From NCBI GenBank assembly GCA_021325675.1, contig JAJTCM010000001.1:434001-498000 (forward strand): 64,000 nt of DNA, given 5' to 3'. Each line of letters starts with the position of its first letter. The stretch's first letter is position 1. Of the stretch, positions 18,128 through 27,536 are shown piece by piece. The stretch comes from Crocinitomicaceae bacterium (GTDB taxonomy: Bacteria; Bacteroidota; Bacteroidia; Flavobacteriales_D; Crocinitomicaceae). Under the pieces are notes generated by a model. The model did not search any database, was not told the DNA's origin, and worked only from the letters and a program-made list of their open reading frames with translations. The position numbers were made by a program, and so were the translations under genes.

Positions 18128-18161
18128 CTTGTAAAAATGCCAAAATCTTATTGTAATTTTA
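18128..18161 (+). promoter_or_regulatory. possible parA promoter
   Basis: CTTG (18128-18131), 22-base spacer, TAATTTTA (18154-18161): one mismatch in each box. It ends 17 bases before the ATG. Confidence 0.35.
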
Positions 18162-18178
18162 CACACAAAAAGTGAAGA

Positions 18179-18991
18179 ATGGGTAAAATAATAGCCATAG
18201 CAAATCAAAAAGGCGGTGTTGGAAAGACAACTACGGCTATCAATTTAGGCGGTTGTTTTGGGGTGCTGGAATATAAAACGCTGATTGTGGACGCAGATCC
18301 GCAGGCAAACGCAACTTCGGGCGTGGGACTTGATCCTAAAAACACGAAAAACATTTACGAATGCCTGGTAAATGGCGTTCATCCAAGCGAAATCATTATC
18401 CCAACGGAAAACCCGAACCTGGATATTTTGCCTTCACATATTGATCTCGTCGGCGCTGAGCTGGAAATGATCAACATGCCGAACCGCGAATACATGCTGA
18501 AAGATGTGCTCGACAAGATTAAGGACGAGTACGATTTCATTATCGTGGATTGTTCGCCGTCATTGGGCTTGATCACGGTAAACTCGCTCACTGCAGCGGA
18601 TTCTGTGCTCATCCCGGTTCAATGTGAATACTTCGCTTTGGAAGGTCTCGGTAAATTGCTCAATACGATCAAAATTGTTCAGGGCCGTTTGAATACCGCT
18701 TTGGAAATCGAAGGAATTGTGCTGACGATGTACGATACGCGCCTGCGTTTAGCGAACCAGGTGGTGGACGAAGTGAAAACGCATTTCCAGGATTTGGTTT
18801 TCGATACGGTGATCCATCGCAATACCAAGCTGGGCGAAGCGCCAAGCCACGGTGAAACGATCGTAATGCACGACGCGGCAAGCAAAGGCGCTACGAATTA
18901 CCTGAATTTTGCACGGGAAATCCTGCAAAAAAACAACGTGACAAAAATTTCAAACGAGGATAAAAAAATTAAGTTAGAGGATGAGTTCTAA
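18179..18991 (+). CDS. parA: chromosome partitioning ATPase ParA (Soj)
   Basis: 270 residues. Deviant Walker A KGGVGKTT at residues about 11-18; DADPQANAT; DFIIVDCSPSLG (Walker B); ALEGLGKLL further on. It makes an ATP-dependent nucleoid gradient that moves ParB-parS complexes. It overlaps parB by 11 bases. Chromosomal type (short N-terminus, next to parB and DUF5683). No clear parS site was found in the window. Confidence 0.95.
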   Translation: MGKIIAIANQKGGVGKTTTAINLGGCFGVLEYKTLIVDADPQANATSGVGLDPKNTKNIYECLVNGVHPSEIIIPTENPNLDILPSHIDLVGAELEMINMPNREYMLKDVLDKIKDEYDFIIVDCSPSLGLITVNSLTAADSVLIPVQCEYFALEGLGKLLNTIKIVQGRLNTALEIEGIVLTMYDTRLRLANQVVDEVKTHFQDLVFDTVIHRNTKLGEAPSHGETIVMHDAASKGATNYLNFAREILQKNNVTKISNEDKKIKLEDEF

Positions 18992-19883
18992 TGTGAAAAA
19001 ACGCGGGGCGTTGGGGAAAGGCTTAAGTGCTTTATTGGAGAATGCGGCAACGGATATTACCACAAAATCAAACGACAGCGGGATTGTAGGTTCCATTTCG
19101 ATGATCCCGGTGGACCAGATTGAAGCCAACCCGTTTAACCCAAGAACAAATTTTGAAAAAGAAGCATTGGCTGAGCTGAGCCAGTCTATTTCCGTGCATG
19201 GAATTATCCAGCCGTTAACAGTTCGCAAGCTCGGGCGCGACAAATACCAGCTCATTTCCGGTGAGCGTCGTTTCCGCGCGTCGCAGATGGCAGGACTGAA
19301 AGAAGTTCCGGCTTATGTGCGCGTTGCCAACGACCAGACCATGCTCGAAATGGCGCTCGTTGAAAACATTCAGCGCGAGGACTTAAATGCGATAGAAGTA
19401 GCTTTGTCTTACCAGCGCCTGATTGATGAGTGCAGCCTGACGCAGGAACAAATGAGCCAGAAAATTGCCAAAAGCCGTTCCAGCATTACAAACCATTTAC
19501 GTTTATTAAAACTCCCTGTTGAAATCCAGCTGGGCGTTCGCGATAACTTAATCTCCATGGGGCATGCCCGTGCGCTGGTTTCTGCCGGTGACGAGCATTT
19601 CCAGTTGTCCCTCTATAACCGCGTTATTGGTGAAAACCTTTCCGTACGTGAATTGGAAACACTAATCCGCGAGGGTGGCCATGATCCAAAGGAACCGACG
19701 AAAAAAGTAGCGCCAAACAGTCCTAAGCTGAGCGGTGCGCAGGAAACATTCTGCTCTTTCTTCGGCGACAAGATTTCATCCAAGGTCGAGATCAAAAAAT
19801 CAAACCTCGGGAACGGAAAAATCGTGATCAACTTCAACTCCGAAGTGGACCTCAACCGCGTGATCGAAATTTTATACAAGTAG
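18981..19883 (+). CDS. parB: chromosome partitioning protein ParB (Spo0J)
   Basis: 300 residues. N-terminal RGALGKGLSALL (ParA-contact region), box I IEANPFNPR, the CTPase box with SGERRFRASQMAG, a helix-turn-helix region (LTQEQMSQKIAKSRSSITNHLRLLKLP) and GHARAL. The C-terminal dimerisation domain ends at residue 300. It binds parS and forms CTP-dependent clamps. Order parA-parB-DUF5683 is common in this phylum. Confidence 0.95.
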   Translation: MSSNVKKRGALGKGLSALLENAATDITTKSNDSGIVGSISMIPVDQIEANPFNPRTNFEKEALAELSQSISVHGIIQPLTVRKLGRDKYQLISGERRFRASQMAGLKEVPAYVRVANDQTMLEMALVENIQREDLNAIEVALSYQRLIDECSLTQEQMSQKIAKSRSSITNHLRLLKLPVEIQLGVRDNLISMGHARALVSAGDEHFQLSLYNRVIGENLSVRELETLIREGGHDPKEPTKKVAPNSPKLSGAQETFCSFFGDKISSKVEIKKSNLGNGKIVINFNSEVDLNRVIEILYK

Positions 19884-20449
19884 TGAAAATTGCTTTACTA
19901 TTTCTTGCATTAACATTTTCTATTTTTTCTTACGCACAAACAGCGGAAGCAACTGCTGCTGACAGTCTTGCCCAGGTAAAAGATACCGTTCATTCCGTCA
20001 AAAAGGCAACGATTTTATCTCTGGTTCTTCCCGGTGCAGGACAGGTTTATAATCACCTCGCGATGCCGAAAGGCAAAAAAAATGCTTACTGGAAAGTTCC
20101 CTTGATTTATGCAGCTTTGGGAGGTACGGGTTATCTTGTCCTGAAAGAAAATGCCTTACAGCGTGAGCTCAAAAAGGAATACAAAACCCGCATTGCCGGA
20201 AACGAAGGCCTGGAGAAATACGCAGAATACGATTTGCAAGGCGTTGAAACGCTGTATAACCAACACCTGAACCAGCGCGACCTCATGATTATTGCATTCA
20301 GTGCAGCTTACCTTCTTCAAGTCGTAGATGCAGCCGTAGAAGCTCATTTTGTGCGTTTCGACATCAGCGAAGACCTGAGCCTGCAGCTGCGTCCGTCATA
20401 TCTCTCACCAAACCAGGCGGGCGTGAAGCTGAGCCTGAGCTTTAAGTAA
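19883..20449 (+). CDS. DUF5683 family exported/membrane protein
   Basis: 188 residues from a GTG start that shares one base with the parB stop (TAGTG). Signal peptide to SYAQ, then SLVLPGAGQVYNHL and WKVPLIYAALGGTGYLVL, the signature region of DUF5683, with a second hydrophobic segment at about 133-150. Function unknown, but consistently linked to parAB in Bacteroidota. No terminator seen in the 190-base gap after it. Confidence 0.82.
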   Translation: MKIALLFLALTFSIFSYAQTAEATAADSLAQVKDTVHSVKKATILSLVLPGAGQVYNHLAMPKGKKNAYWKVPLIYAALGGTGYLVLKENALQRELKKEYKTRIAGNEGLEKYAEYDLQGVETLYNQHLNQRDLMIIAFSAAYLLQVVDAAVEAHFVRFDISEDLSLQLRPSYLSPNQAGVKLSLSFK

Positions 20450-20644
20450 GCTACAAAGGTCATAAAGGTTAATTTGTCTCCCCTCAAGAGAGAAATAACA
20501 TTTTCCTGCGCATTCCATATGGTTCAAAAACTAATCCCAACACTTCACTACACAAATACCCCATTTCAAGGTTTGAATACCGTCCTGCATCGGATTGTTT
20601 CTTTATATTTGTTTCGGCCGGTTTCAACGGCTTAAACTTTGCTT

Positions 20645-21937
20645 ATGAAAAGAACTCTGACTTTATTGTTCCTTTTGCTTTCTTATATTGGAAATGCCCA
20701 GGAATGGACGGTTTGTGCAAGCCCGGCTTTTGAAAATCGGGTCGATGACATTTTTATGGTCAATAACGAAGTCGGATACGCAGTTTGCGGGGATGGGCGC
20801 ATTGTTAAAAGTATTAACGGTGGAAATAACTGGTACCAGATAGCCCGCGACACAACTATTTATTGTCGTTCGGTGGAGTTTGTAAACCCGCTCAAAGGCT
20901 TTGTAGGTGGTTTTTCGATCACCCCGGTTACAAGCAATATTTTGCGCCGGACAGTCGATGGAGGTTCAACCTGGTCGGATCTTACCCCTTTGCTTCATCC
21001 ACGTGCAAAAGAAGGGATTTGCGGCCTGGCTGCACCCGACACAAACACGATTTACGGTTGCGGAAACTGGTACAACGACAGCGCTTATATCGTTAAGTCA
21101 ATAAATGGCGGAGATAGCTGGAGCTACATAGACATGAGCGCTTATGCCAGCTCCCTGATTGATATGCACTTTACCAGCCCGGATACAGGCTTTGTTACCG
21201 GAAGAGGAGTAAATCCACTGCGCAAATCCGTTATTTTATATACAACAAACGGAGGTCAAAGCTGGGAGCTCAAATTCGAAAGCGCTACAAGCAATGAGTA
21301 CTGCTGGAAAATTCAGCACCTGACAGATTCCGTTTATTTTGCTTCCATAGAAGATTTCAGTCCAACTGTTACGCCCAAGATATTGAAATCAACCGATGGT
21401 GGAATGAGCTGGGCTCCGCACACGCTTTCAAACGTAAATTACAACGTGGAAGGGGTTGGTTTTATTGACTCGCTGCACGGATGGGCCGGTGGAGATGTTG
21501 AATTTTCTTTTGAATCCTTTGACGGCGGGCTTTCGTGGGACATCGTTTACAATCTTTGTCCAAGTATGAACCGCCTATTCCGGGTGAGCGACTCGCTGCT
21601 TTTTGCCAGTGGTACAGGTATCTGGAAATACGGTCACGTACCGGCTATCGGCTTAAAAGAGATTACCAAAGAAACACGGTATGCATCCATGAGCTGTTCA
21701 CCGAACCCGGCGGCAGATCACATGGCAATAAATGTGGGCCTCACCCGCAATACACATCTGTTAATCATGCTCCTGGATCAGAATGGAGTAGAGGTTAAAC
21801 GGGTTGAAAATGCAGATAAAGCAAGCGGGACATTTGATTACAAGCTGGATGTCTCCCGATTACCGGCAGGGAATTATTTCATCGTGCTCAAAACGCATGA
21901 GGATAAAATCATTTCCAAAACAATTATCAACCACTGA
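20645..21937 (+). CDS. YCF48-like beta-propeller protein with T9SS C-terminal domain
   Basis: 430 residues: signal peptide (to GNAQ); about six repeats of the kind SINGGNNW, TVDGGSTW, SINGGDSW, TTNGGQSW, STDGGMSW (YCF48/BNR-like propeller); and a C-terminal type A sorting domain starting SCSPNPAADH and ending KTIINH. Probably a surface or secreted protein. ATG 20645 gives a normal signal peptide; a TTG two codons earlier is in frame. TATATTTG at 20604-20611 may be its -7 box. Such genes are usually variable between strains. Confidence 0.82.
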   Translation: MKRTLTLLFLLLSYIGNAQEWTVCASPAFENRVDDIFMVNNEVGYAVCGDGRIVKSINGGNNWYQIARDTTIYCRSVEFVNPLKGFVGGFSITPVTSNILRRTVDGGSTWSDLTPLLHPRAKEGICGLAAPDTNTIYGCGNWYNDSAYIVKSINGGDSWSYIDMSAYASSLIDMHFTSPDTGFVTGRGVNPLRKSVILYTTNGGQSWELKFESATSNEYCWKIQHLTDSVYFASIEDFSPTVTPKILKSTDGGMSWAPHTLSNVNYNVEGVGFIDSLHGWAGGDVEFSFESFDGGLSWDIVYNLCPSMNRLFRVSDSLLFASGTGIWKYGHVPAIGLKEITKETRYASMSCSPNPAADHMAINVGLTRNTHLLIMLLDQNGVEVKRVENADKASGTFDYKLDVSRLPAGNYFIVLKTHEDKIISKTIINH

Positions 21938-21951
21938 TCATAAAAAGGGTT

Positions 21952-21976
21952 TCAAAGTCTATTCTTTGATTATTTT
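21952..21976 (+). terminator. weak hairpin terminator
   Basis: TCAAAG-TCTATT-CTTTGA followed by TTATTTTT, 15 bases after the stop of the T9SS protein gene. A/T rich and therefore uncertain. Confidence 0.3.
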
Positions 21977-22006
21977 TATCCTGTTTTAAAACTTAAATTA
22001 CAGGCT

Positions 22007-23740
22007 ATGAAAAAGGGATGGACGCTATTGTTTTTGCCGCTATTATTGCTGTCTTGCGGACAGAAAGAGGTAAAAAGCGATACAGAATTCGATGCATTTA
22101 AAGAAAGCTTCATTGAAGACATGTGGAAACAATACCCGGGTTGGGCAAGCTCGGCGGGTTACCATAAATACGACGACCAGCTTTCTGTTCCGGATGAAGC
22201 GGGGCGTAAAAAGGAGCTCGCTTTTGCGGAAAAGAACCTGGAAAAACTGGAAGAATTTGATCCCAAAAGCTTATCAGCAAATAATAAGACCGATTATTAT
22301 ATGATCGAAAACCAGCTGAAATCCGTTCAGTGGCGCATCAACGAAGAAAAATCCTATCAATGGGACCCATCCGGCTACAACGTTTCAGGCTTATTTGCTG
22401 AAATGCTGATCAATGATTACGAAGCGCTTGAGAAACGGCTCCAAAACCTGGGCAAGCGTTTGCAGAAAGTTCCGGCTTATTACGAAGCAGCACAAAAAAA
22501 TATCCAAAACCCCACGAAAGAGCACACTGACCTGGCAATTATGCAGAGCACCGGCGGACTTTCCGTTTTTGAAACGGATTTGAAAGCTGCGCTGGAGAAA
22601 TCAAAGCTCAGCCAGGCGGAAAAAGACAAAATTGCAGCCGATGCAGCAAAAGCGGTAGCCGCGATCCAAAAATACGTTGCGTGGCTCAAAACGATTGATC
22701 ATTCCCAGGCGCGTTCGTTCCGTTTAGGAAAAAGCCTTTACGCAAAGAAATTTGAGTTTGACATTCAGTCGGGCTATAGCTACAATGAAATTTACCAGAA
22801 AGCGCTGGACCGCAAAAAGTTCCTCCACGGGAAAATGAATGAGCTGGCCGATCAATTGTGGCCGAAATATTTCGGAATGGCTGAAAAGCCGGCAGATCAG
22901 CTGGTGAAAATCAAACAGGTGATCGACAAAATTTCACTCGTTCATGCTGAGCCAACCGGGTTCCAGGCCGCAATTGAAAAACAAATCCCGGAGCTGGTGC
23001 AATTTGTTAAGGACAAGGATTTGCTTTATATGGATCCTAAAAAACCTTTGGTGGTGCGTAAAGAGCCGGATTACATGGCTGGGGTTGCAGGCGCTTCGAT
23101 TTCTGCTCCCGGCCCGTATGACAAAAAAGGAAATACGTATTACAACGTTGGCAGCTTATCGGGATGGGGCGCTGAAGAAGCCGAAAGCTACCTGCGTGAA
23201 TACAACCAGTATACCTTGCAGATTCTCAATATCCACGAAGCGATCCCGGGACATTATGCGCAGTTGGTTTACAGCAACCAGTCCCCAAGTATGATAAAAT
23301 CGCTGCTCGGAAATGGCGCCATGGTTGAAGGCTGGGCGGTTTATACCGAATTAATGATGCTGGAAAACGGTTATGGGAACAACCTGCCGGAACTGTGGCT
23401 GATGTACTACAAATGGAACCTGCGCACAGTTTGCAACACGATCCTCGATATCAGTGTCCACACGAAAAACATGAGCGAAAAAGAAGGGCTGAACCTGCTC
23501 ATTAATGAAGCTTTCCAGCAGGAAGCCGAAGCGAAAGGCAAATGGAAACGTGTTACGCTGACTTCCGTTCAATTGTGTTCTTACTTTACAGGTTTTACCG
23601 AAATTTACGATTTCCGGGAAGAGCTTAAAAAGAAGGAGGGAAGCGCCTTTAACCTGAAAAAATTCCATGAAAAATTCCTGGGCTACGGAAGCGCTCCGGT
23701 GAAATATATCCGGGAATTGATGCTTGCTGAGAAAGACTAG
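22007..23740 (+). CDS. DUF885 family lipoprotein, probable metallopeptidase
   Basis: 577 residues with a lipoprotein signal (PLLLLSCG). The C-terminal half contains NIHEAIPGHYAQ, the HExxxGH-type metal motif of DUF885, and GAMVEGWAVYTELMML, which carries the downstream Glu. Members are predicted zinc peptidases; experimental data are sparse. Followed directly by a 12-bp perfect hairpin. Confidence 0.85.
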   Translation: MKKGWTLLFLPLLLLSCGQKEVKSDTEFDAFKESFIEDMWKQYPGWASSAGYHKYDDQLSVPDEAGRKKELAFAEKNLEKLEEFDPKSLSANNKTDYYMIENQLKSVQWRINEEKSYQWDPSGYNVSGLFAEMLINDYEALEKRLQNLGKRLQKVPAYYEAAQKNIQNPTKEHTDLAIMQSTGGLSVFETDLKAALEKSKLSQAEKDKIAADAAKAVAAIQKYVAWLKTIDHSQARSFRLGKSLYAKKFEFDIQSGYSYNEIYQKALDRKKFLHGKMNELADQLWPKYFGMAEKPADQLVKIKQVIDKISLVHAEPTGFQAAIEKQIPELVQFVKDKDLLYMDPKKPLVVRKEPDYMAGVAGASISAPGPYDKKGNTYYNVGSLSGWGAEEAESYLREYNQYTLQILNIHEAIPGHYAQLVYSNQSPSMIKSLLGNGAMVEGWAVYTELMMLENGYGNNLPELWLMYYKWNLRTVCNTILDISVHTKNMSEKEGLNLLINEAFQQEAEAKGKWKRVTLTSVQLCSYFTGFTEIYDFREELKKKEGSAFNLKKFHEKFLGYGSAPVKYIRELMLAEKD

Positions 23741-23745
23741 GAGAC

Positions 23746-23790
23746 GATGGACATTAGGCTGGGGACGGTCTAATGTCCATCATCTTTTGT
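23746..23790 (+). terminator. 12-bp perfect hairpin after the DUF885 gene
   Basis: GATGGACATTAG (23746-23757), 12-base loop, CTAATGTCCATC (23770-23781), then ATCTTTTG. It starts five bases after the stop codon. The rest of the 243-base gap is low-complexity sequence rich in GTCTTTTGTC-like units, and no gene is seen. Confidence 0.6.
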
Positions 23791-23939
23791 GTTTCACCTA
23801 TTGTCTTGTAACTGATGCTTTTAACCGGGTTTAGTCAGCTTGTCTTTTGCCCGACATCTCTTGTCTTATGTCCCAATCAGATGTCTTTTGTCTTCAATCT
23901 GGTGTCTGTCATCTTCAAATAATAAAATTCGTTAAATCG

Positions 23940-23970
23940 CTTGTGCACTCTGAATAGATTGTTATTTTTG
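23940..23970 (+). promoter_or_regulatory. dapB promoter
   Basis: CTTG (23940-23943), 19-base spacer, TATTTTTG (23963-23970), 13 bases before the ATG. A near-consensus Bacteroidota promoter. Confidence 0.65.
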
Positions 23971-23983
23971 TCTTTTCATTATT

Positions 23984-24706
23984 ATGAAGATCGGGTTAAT
24001 CGGATATGGTAAAATGGGTAAAGCAATAGAAATGATTGCTTTAGAGCGCGGGCACACGATTTCGTGGAAAGCGACGTCCGACAATCCGCTTTCCGGACAG
24101 GATTTTTCAGCAGTTGATGCTGTAATTGAATTCACCCGCCCCGAGTTTGCAGTCGATCATATTAAAAAAAGCCTGGAAGAAAATACACCGGTGGTTATTG
24201 GTACAACAGGCTGGGGCTCCCATTTAAAAGAAATGAGCGATTTATGCCTTTCCCGTGAAGGCGCTTTGCTCCACGCCAGCAATTTCAGCGTTGGTGTCAA
24301 TATTTTCTTCCGGATCAATGAAAAATTAGCCAAACTGATGAACGGTCACAGCGATTACGTGGCTTCAATCGAGGAAATCCACCACACGGAAAAACTGGAC
24401 TCCCCAAGCGGAACGGCAATTACACTGGCAAACAGCTTGCTGGAAAACAACGAAAATTACCTCTCCTGGGTTTGCGGCGAAAACGAAACGCCCCATGTGA
24501 ACAACAAGCAGCTTGGCGTAACGGCTTATCGCCTGCCAAATGTGCCCGGAACACATACTGTGGAGTATAAATCAGAAATTGACAGCATTAAAATCACGCA
24601 TGAAGCGTTTAACCGCAAAGGCTTTGCCCTGGGCGCCGTTCTGGCAGCCGAATGGATAGCCGGGCGGAAAGGCGTTTTCACGATGAAAGATGTATTAGGA
24701 ATCTAA
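23984..24706 (+). CDS. dapB: 4-hydroxy-tetrahydrodipicolinate reductase
   Basis: 240 residues. NAD(P)H-dependent step of the diaminopimelate/lysine pathway. The N-terminal Rossmann motif reads GLIGYGKMGKAIE; the catalytic and binding loop reads EIHHTEKLDSPSGTA, with paired His, Lys and the SGTA. Slightly short but complete. It starts a compact dapB-lepB-wbqC group (10-base gap to lepB). Confidence 0.95.
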   Translation: MKIGLIGYGKMGKAIEMIALERGHTISWKATSDNPLSGQDFSAVDAVIEFTRPEFAVDHIKKSLEENTPVVIGTTGWGSHLKEMSDLCLSREGALLHASNFSVGVNIFFRINEKLAKLMNGHSDYVASIEEIHHTEKLDSPSGTAITLANSLLENNENYLSWVCGENETPHVNNKQLGVTAYRLPNVPGTHTVEYKSEIDSIKITHEAFNRKGFALGAVLAAEWIAGRKGVFTMKDVLGI

Positions 24707-24716
24707 ACTTATTGAA

Positions 24717-26612
24717 ATGAATGTAATCTATTTTTACCTTTTCTTATTGCTTCATCCTTACCTGGCGCTATGGTGGATCAGCTTCGAAAAAGCCGGCAGG
24801 AAATCCTGGGAAGCTTTATTGCCGGGCTACAATTATTACGTTGCATTCAAAATTTCCTGTCAAAAGCCCTGGTGGTCGCTCCTGATGATTTTTCCGGGCG
24901 TGCACCTCGTGATGTGGTCTGTTGTTAACGTCAGCTACCTGCGCCGTTTCGGACATTATTCCTGGATTGATACGTTACAGGGGATCTTTTTCCCGTATTT
25001 CCTGATGGCGAAAGTCACCAAAGAAGAATTTTTACCCATGACCAACTGGGCCAATCCGAAAGAGGTCCACCAGCGCTCAGCCGGCGATCATATTGTTTTA
25101 TTTTTATCCCTGCCGGTAATCGGGCACGTAGTTTCCTGGGTGCTGGGCATGTTTTCCCGTGAAAAAACCGGTAAAAAGACCCGCGTAAAAGAGTGGGGCG
25201 ATTCTATCTTATTTGCGCTTGTTGCAGCGAGCATTATCCGTACATACGCTTTTGAGCCGTTCCAGATTCCTACGGGTTCCATGGAAAAAACGCTGCTCGT
25301 GGGCGATTTCCTCTTTGTGAACAAAATGGCTTACGGCTGTAAAGTGCCGGTAACGCCGCTTTCCTTCCCGCTGGTGCACAACACTATTCCGTGGGTGGAC
25401 ATCCGTTCGTATTCAACTCTCGAAACGCTGGAATATACGCGTCTCCCGGGCTTTGGAAAAGTACAGCGAAACGATGTCATGGTATTCAACTATCCTTCGG
25501 GTGATACGGCAGTTTACGATCCGCGCATGCCTTTCGGCTTGATGGGACATGATTATCACGGAATTGTCATCAACGAATCCCGTCGCTTGTTCCAGGAAGA
25601 CCCGCAAACTGGCAATCGTTTCCAGAATTACCTGACGTATTATACCGACAGCCTCACCCGTGCGAAAAGCAAGCTGAATATTGACAGCATGGCAAATATT
25701 GCCGTTTACCGCGATTACCTCAAAAATATTGAAAAGTGGAAGAGCAAAGCGCGCAAATCACTGGCAGTTGATAAAATCGCTTTTGATTCCCGTGAAGGAA
25801 GATTGATCAATCATTACGGTTTAATTTACCGCCCGGTTGACAAACGCGAAAATTATATCAAACGCTGTGTGGGCTTGCCGGGTGATGTGCTGGAAGTGAA
25901 AAACTCTGTTCTTTACATCAACGGTAAAAAAGCGTGGGTAGCGCCAAACCAGGCCCTGCGTTACAAAGTGTACAATTTCACCGAATCTTTCTCCGAAGCA
26001 TCCATGAAGAACATGCTCCAGGAAAAATACGGGCTCGAAATCGACGAAATTGGCTTCAACAGGACAGATTTTTACACAGATCCGTCAGATGGTATTTTCA
26101 AAATGCTCCTGACCCGTTCGGAATTGGCGCAAATAAAGAAGAACCATCCGAACGCCCGTTTTGAGCTGGATGTTACGAAGGCAGAAAAAGACAAAAACGG
26201 CCAGTACCCGGTGTATACGGCCCTCGATAACCTGAGCTATTTCCCGAAAGACGTCAATCACGGGAACAACGCGACGAACTTTGAGAAAATCCGCATCCCG
26301 AAAAAAGGCGCAACTGTTAAGCTGACAAAAGAAAATATTGCGCTTTACCGCCGGATCATTACTGCTTACGAAGGACACAAGCTAGTTGAGAAAAACGGAC
26401 AATTCTGGATCGACGGTAAAAAACGGGCTTCTTATACATTTGCCATGAATTATTACTGGCTGATGGGAGATAACCGCTACAATTCAGCCGATTCACGTGT
26501 CTGGGGTTTTGTGCCTGAAGACCACGTAGTTGGAAAAGCATCTATCGTATGGTTCTCCAAGAGCCCTTACAAAGGTGTCCGCTGGGACCGGATTTTCAAG
26601 TTTATTGAATAA
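24717..26612 (+). CDS. lepB: signal peptidase I with long insertions
   Basis: 631 residues, far longer than E. coli LepB (324). Hydrophobic segments in the first 160 residues, then the catalytic Ser in IPTGSMEKTL (Ser188), the Lys in YIKRCVGLPGD (Lys382) and box E GDNRYNSADSR (Asp585). Ser and Lys are about 194 residues apart, against roughly 55 in E. coli, and the Lys to box E distance is also about 200, so two large insertions sit in the periplasmic domain. Enlarged forms occur in Bacteroidota. It cleaves Sec signal peptides. Confidence 0.93.
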   Translation: MNVIYFYLFLLLHPYLALWWISFEKAGRKSWEALLPGYNYYVAFKISCQKPWWSLLMIFPGVHLVMWSVVNVSYLRRFGHYSWIDTLQGIFFPYFLMAKVTKEEFLPMTNWANPKEVHQRSAGDHIVLFLSLPVIGHVVSWVLGMFSREKTGKKTRVKEWGDSILFALVAASIIRTYAFEPFQIPTGSMEKTLLVGDFLFVNKMAYGCKVPVTPLSFPLVHNTIPWVDIRSYSTLETLEYTRLPGFGKVQRNDVMVFNYPSGDTAVYDPRMPFGLMGHDYHGIVINESRRLFQEDPQTGNRFQNYLTYYTDSLTRAKSKLNIDSMANIAVYRDYLKNIEKWKSKARKSLAVDKIAFDSREGRLINHYGLIYRPVDKRENYIKRCVGLPGDVLEVKNSVLYINGKKAWVAPNQALRYKVYNFTESFSEASMKNMLQEKYGLEIDEIGFNRTDFYTDPSDGIFKMLLTRSELAQIKKNHPNARFELDVTKAEKDKNGQYPVYTALDNLSYFPKDVNHGNNATNFEKIRIPKKGATVKLTKENIALYRRIITAYEGHKLVEKNGQFWIDGKKRASYTFAMNYYWLMGDNRYNSADSRVWGFVPEDHVVGKASIVWFSKSPYKGVRWDRIFKFIE

Positions 26613-27205
26613 TGCTTTCCGTTTTCCCCGTTGCTTATTTCGGGCCGATTTCTTATTTCCGTGAGCTTGCGAGGGCTGAAAATCCTGTTTTTGAACAGTG
26701 GGAAACTTTTCCCCGGAGGTCTTTACGAAACCGCTGCCAGGTCCTTGATCCGAATGGTTTCCTGGAATTGAGCGTGCCGGTGAACAAACCCGCTGATTCC
26801 AAAACCAAGACGAAAGACGTGCGCGTTGATTATTCTACGGATTGGCAGAAAAAACACTGGCGTACCTTCATGAGCAGCTACGCGTCTTCTCCTTTTTTTG
26901 ATCATTACGGAATGGAAGTCGAAGAGCTGATTTTCAGCAATCCCGTTTTCCTCGTCGATTTCAACCGCGCGATCCACGAAAAGATCAACGGCTGGCTGGA
27001 CCTGGGTGTTCCTTTCGAGTTGTGCGAAACGTACCTGAAAGAAAATATCCACGATTTTCGGAACGATAAAACCTTTGGAAAACAAACCGATATTGTTCCT
27101 TACCAGCAGGTTTTTGTGTCCAAAGCGGAGTTTATTTCCGATCTTAGTATTTTGGATGCAGTATTCAATTTAGGGCCGATGGCGCGCAAGCTGATCCTGC
27201 CTTAG
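26612..27205 (+). CDS. WbqC-like family protein
   Basis: 197 residues. FPVAYFGPISYFREL at the start, then RCQVLDPNGFLELSVPV, WQKKHWRTFMSSYASSPFFDHY: the WbqC-like pattern. The family is associated with surface polysaccharide genes in other bacteria and has no proven activity. The ATG shares one base with the lepB TAA, so the two are translated together. Confidence 0.82.
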   Translation: MLSVFPVAYFGPISYFRELARAENPVFEQWETFPRRSLRNRCQVLDPNGFLELSVPVNKPADSKTKTKDVRVDYSTDWQKKHWRTFMSSYASSPFFDHYGMEVEELIFSNPVFLVDFNRAIHEKINGWLDLGVPFELCETYLKENIHDFRNDKTFGKQTDIVPYQQVFVSKAEFISDLSILDAVFNLGPMARKLILP

Positions 27206-27329
27206 ATAGTTTCCCGCAGATGTTCGCACATTCTTTAGCTGATCAATTTATATTCTCTTAGAAAAAAGTGCATACAGAAAATCTGCGCTTAAGTCTGCGC
27301 TATCAGGGGAAAATAAATAACAGTAAACA

Positions 27330-27357
27330 AAAAAAAGGGCCTCCGAAGAAGCCCTTT
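27330..27357 (-). terminator. strong minus-strand hairpin terminator without an obvious gene
   Basis: Minus strand AAAGGGCTTC-TTCG-GAGGCCCTTT followed by TTTT: ten pairs (one G-U), tetraloop and U-tract. The plus-strand version has a C-A mismatch and a poor T-tract. It lies in the 331-base gap between wbqC (+) and truA (+). Possibly a bidirectional terminator for wbqC; otherwise it ends an unrecognised minus-strand transcript. Confidence 0.7.
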
Positions 27358-27536
27358 AGTTTATTAACCTGTAGATGTTAATAATTGATCCGTTAATTCA
27401 TTAAACGCAAATCTTGTACCAAGGTTACATTTTTTTCAAAATACTTTGCGGAATTACAGTAAGTGTATGATCTTCAGGAACGAAAATTTGAAAAAAGCTT
27501 TCTCCCGGAGACAATAATATTCGCTAAATTTGCCGT

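Noticed and set aside
17600-24000. parS site near parAB
   Set aside because: Looked for the 16-base palindrome TGTTTCACGTGAAACA and close variants; only GTTTCAC fragments without the second half were seen.
27525-27532. TAAATTTG as a truA promoter
   Set aside because: A perfect -7 box by sequence, but it ends five bases before the GTG start and lacks a -33 partner, so a start there would leave almost no leader.
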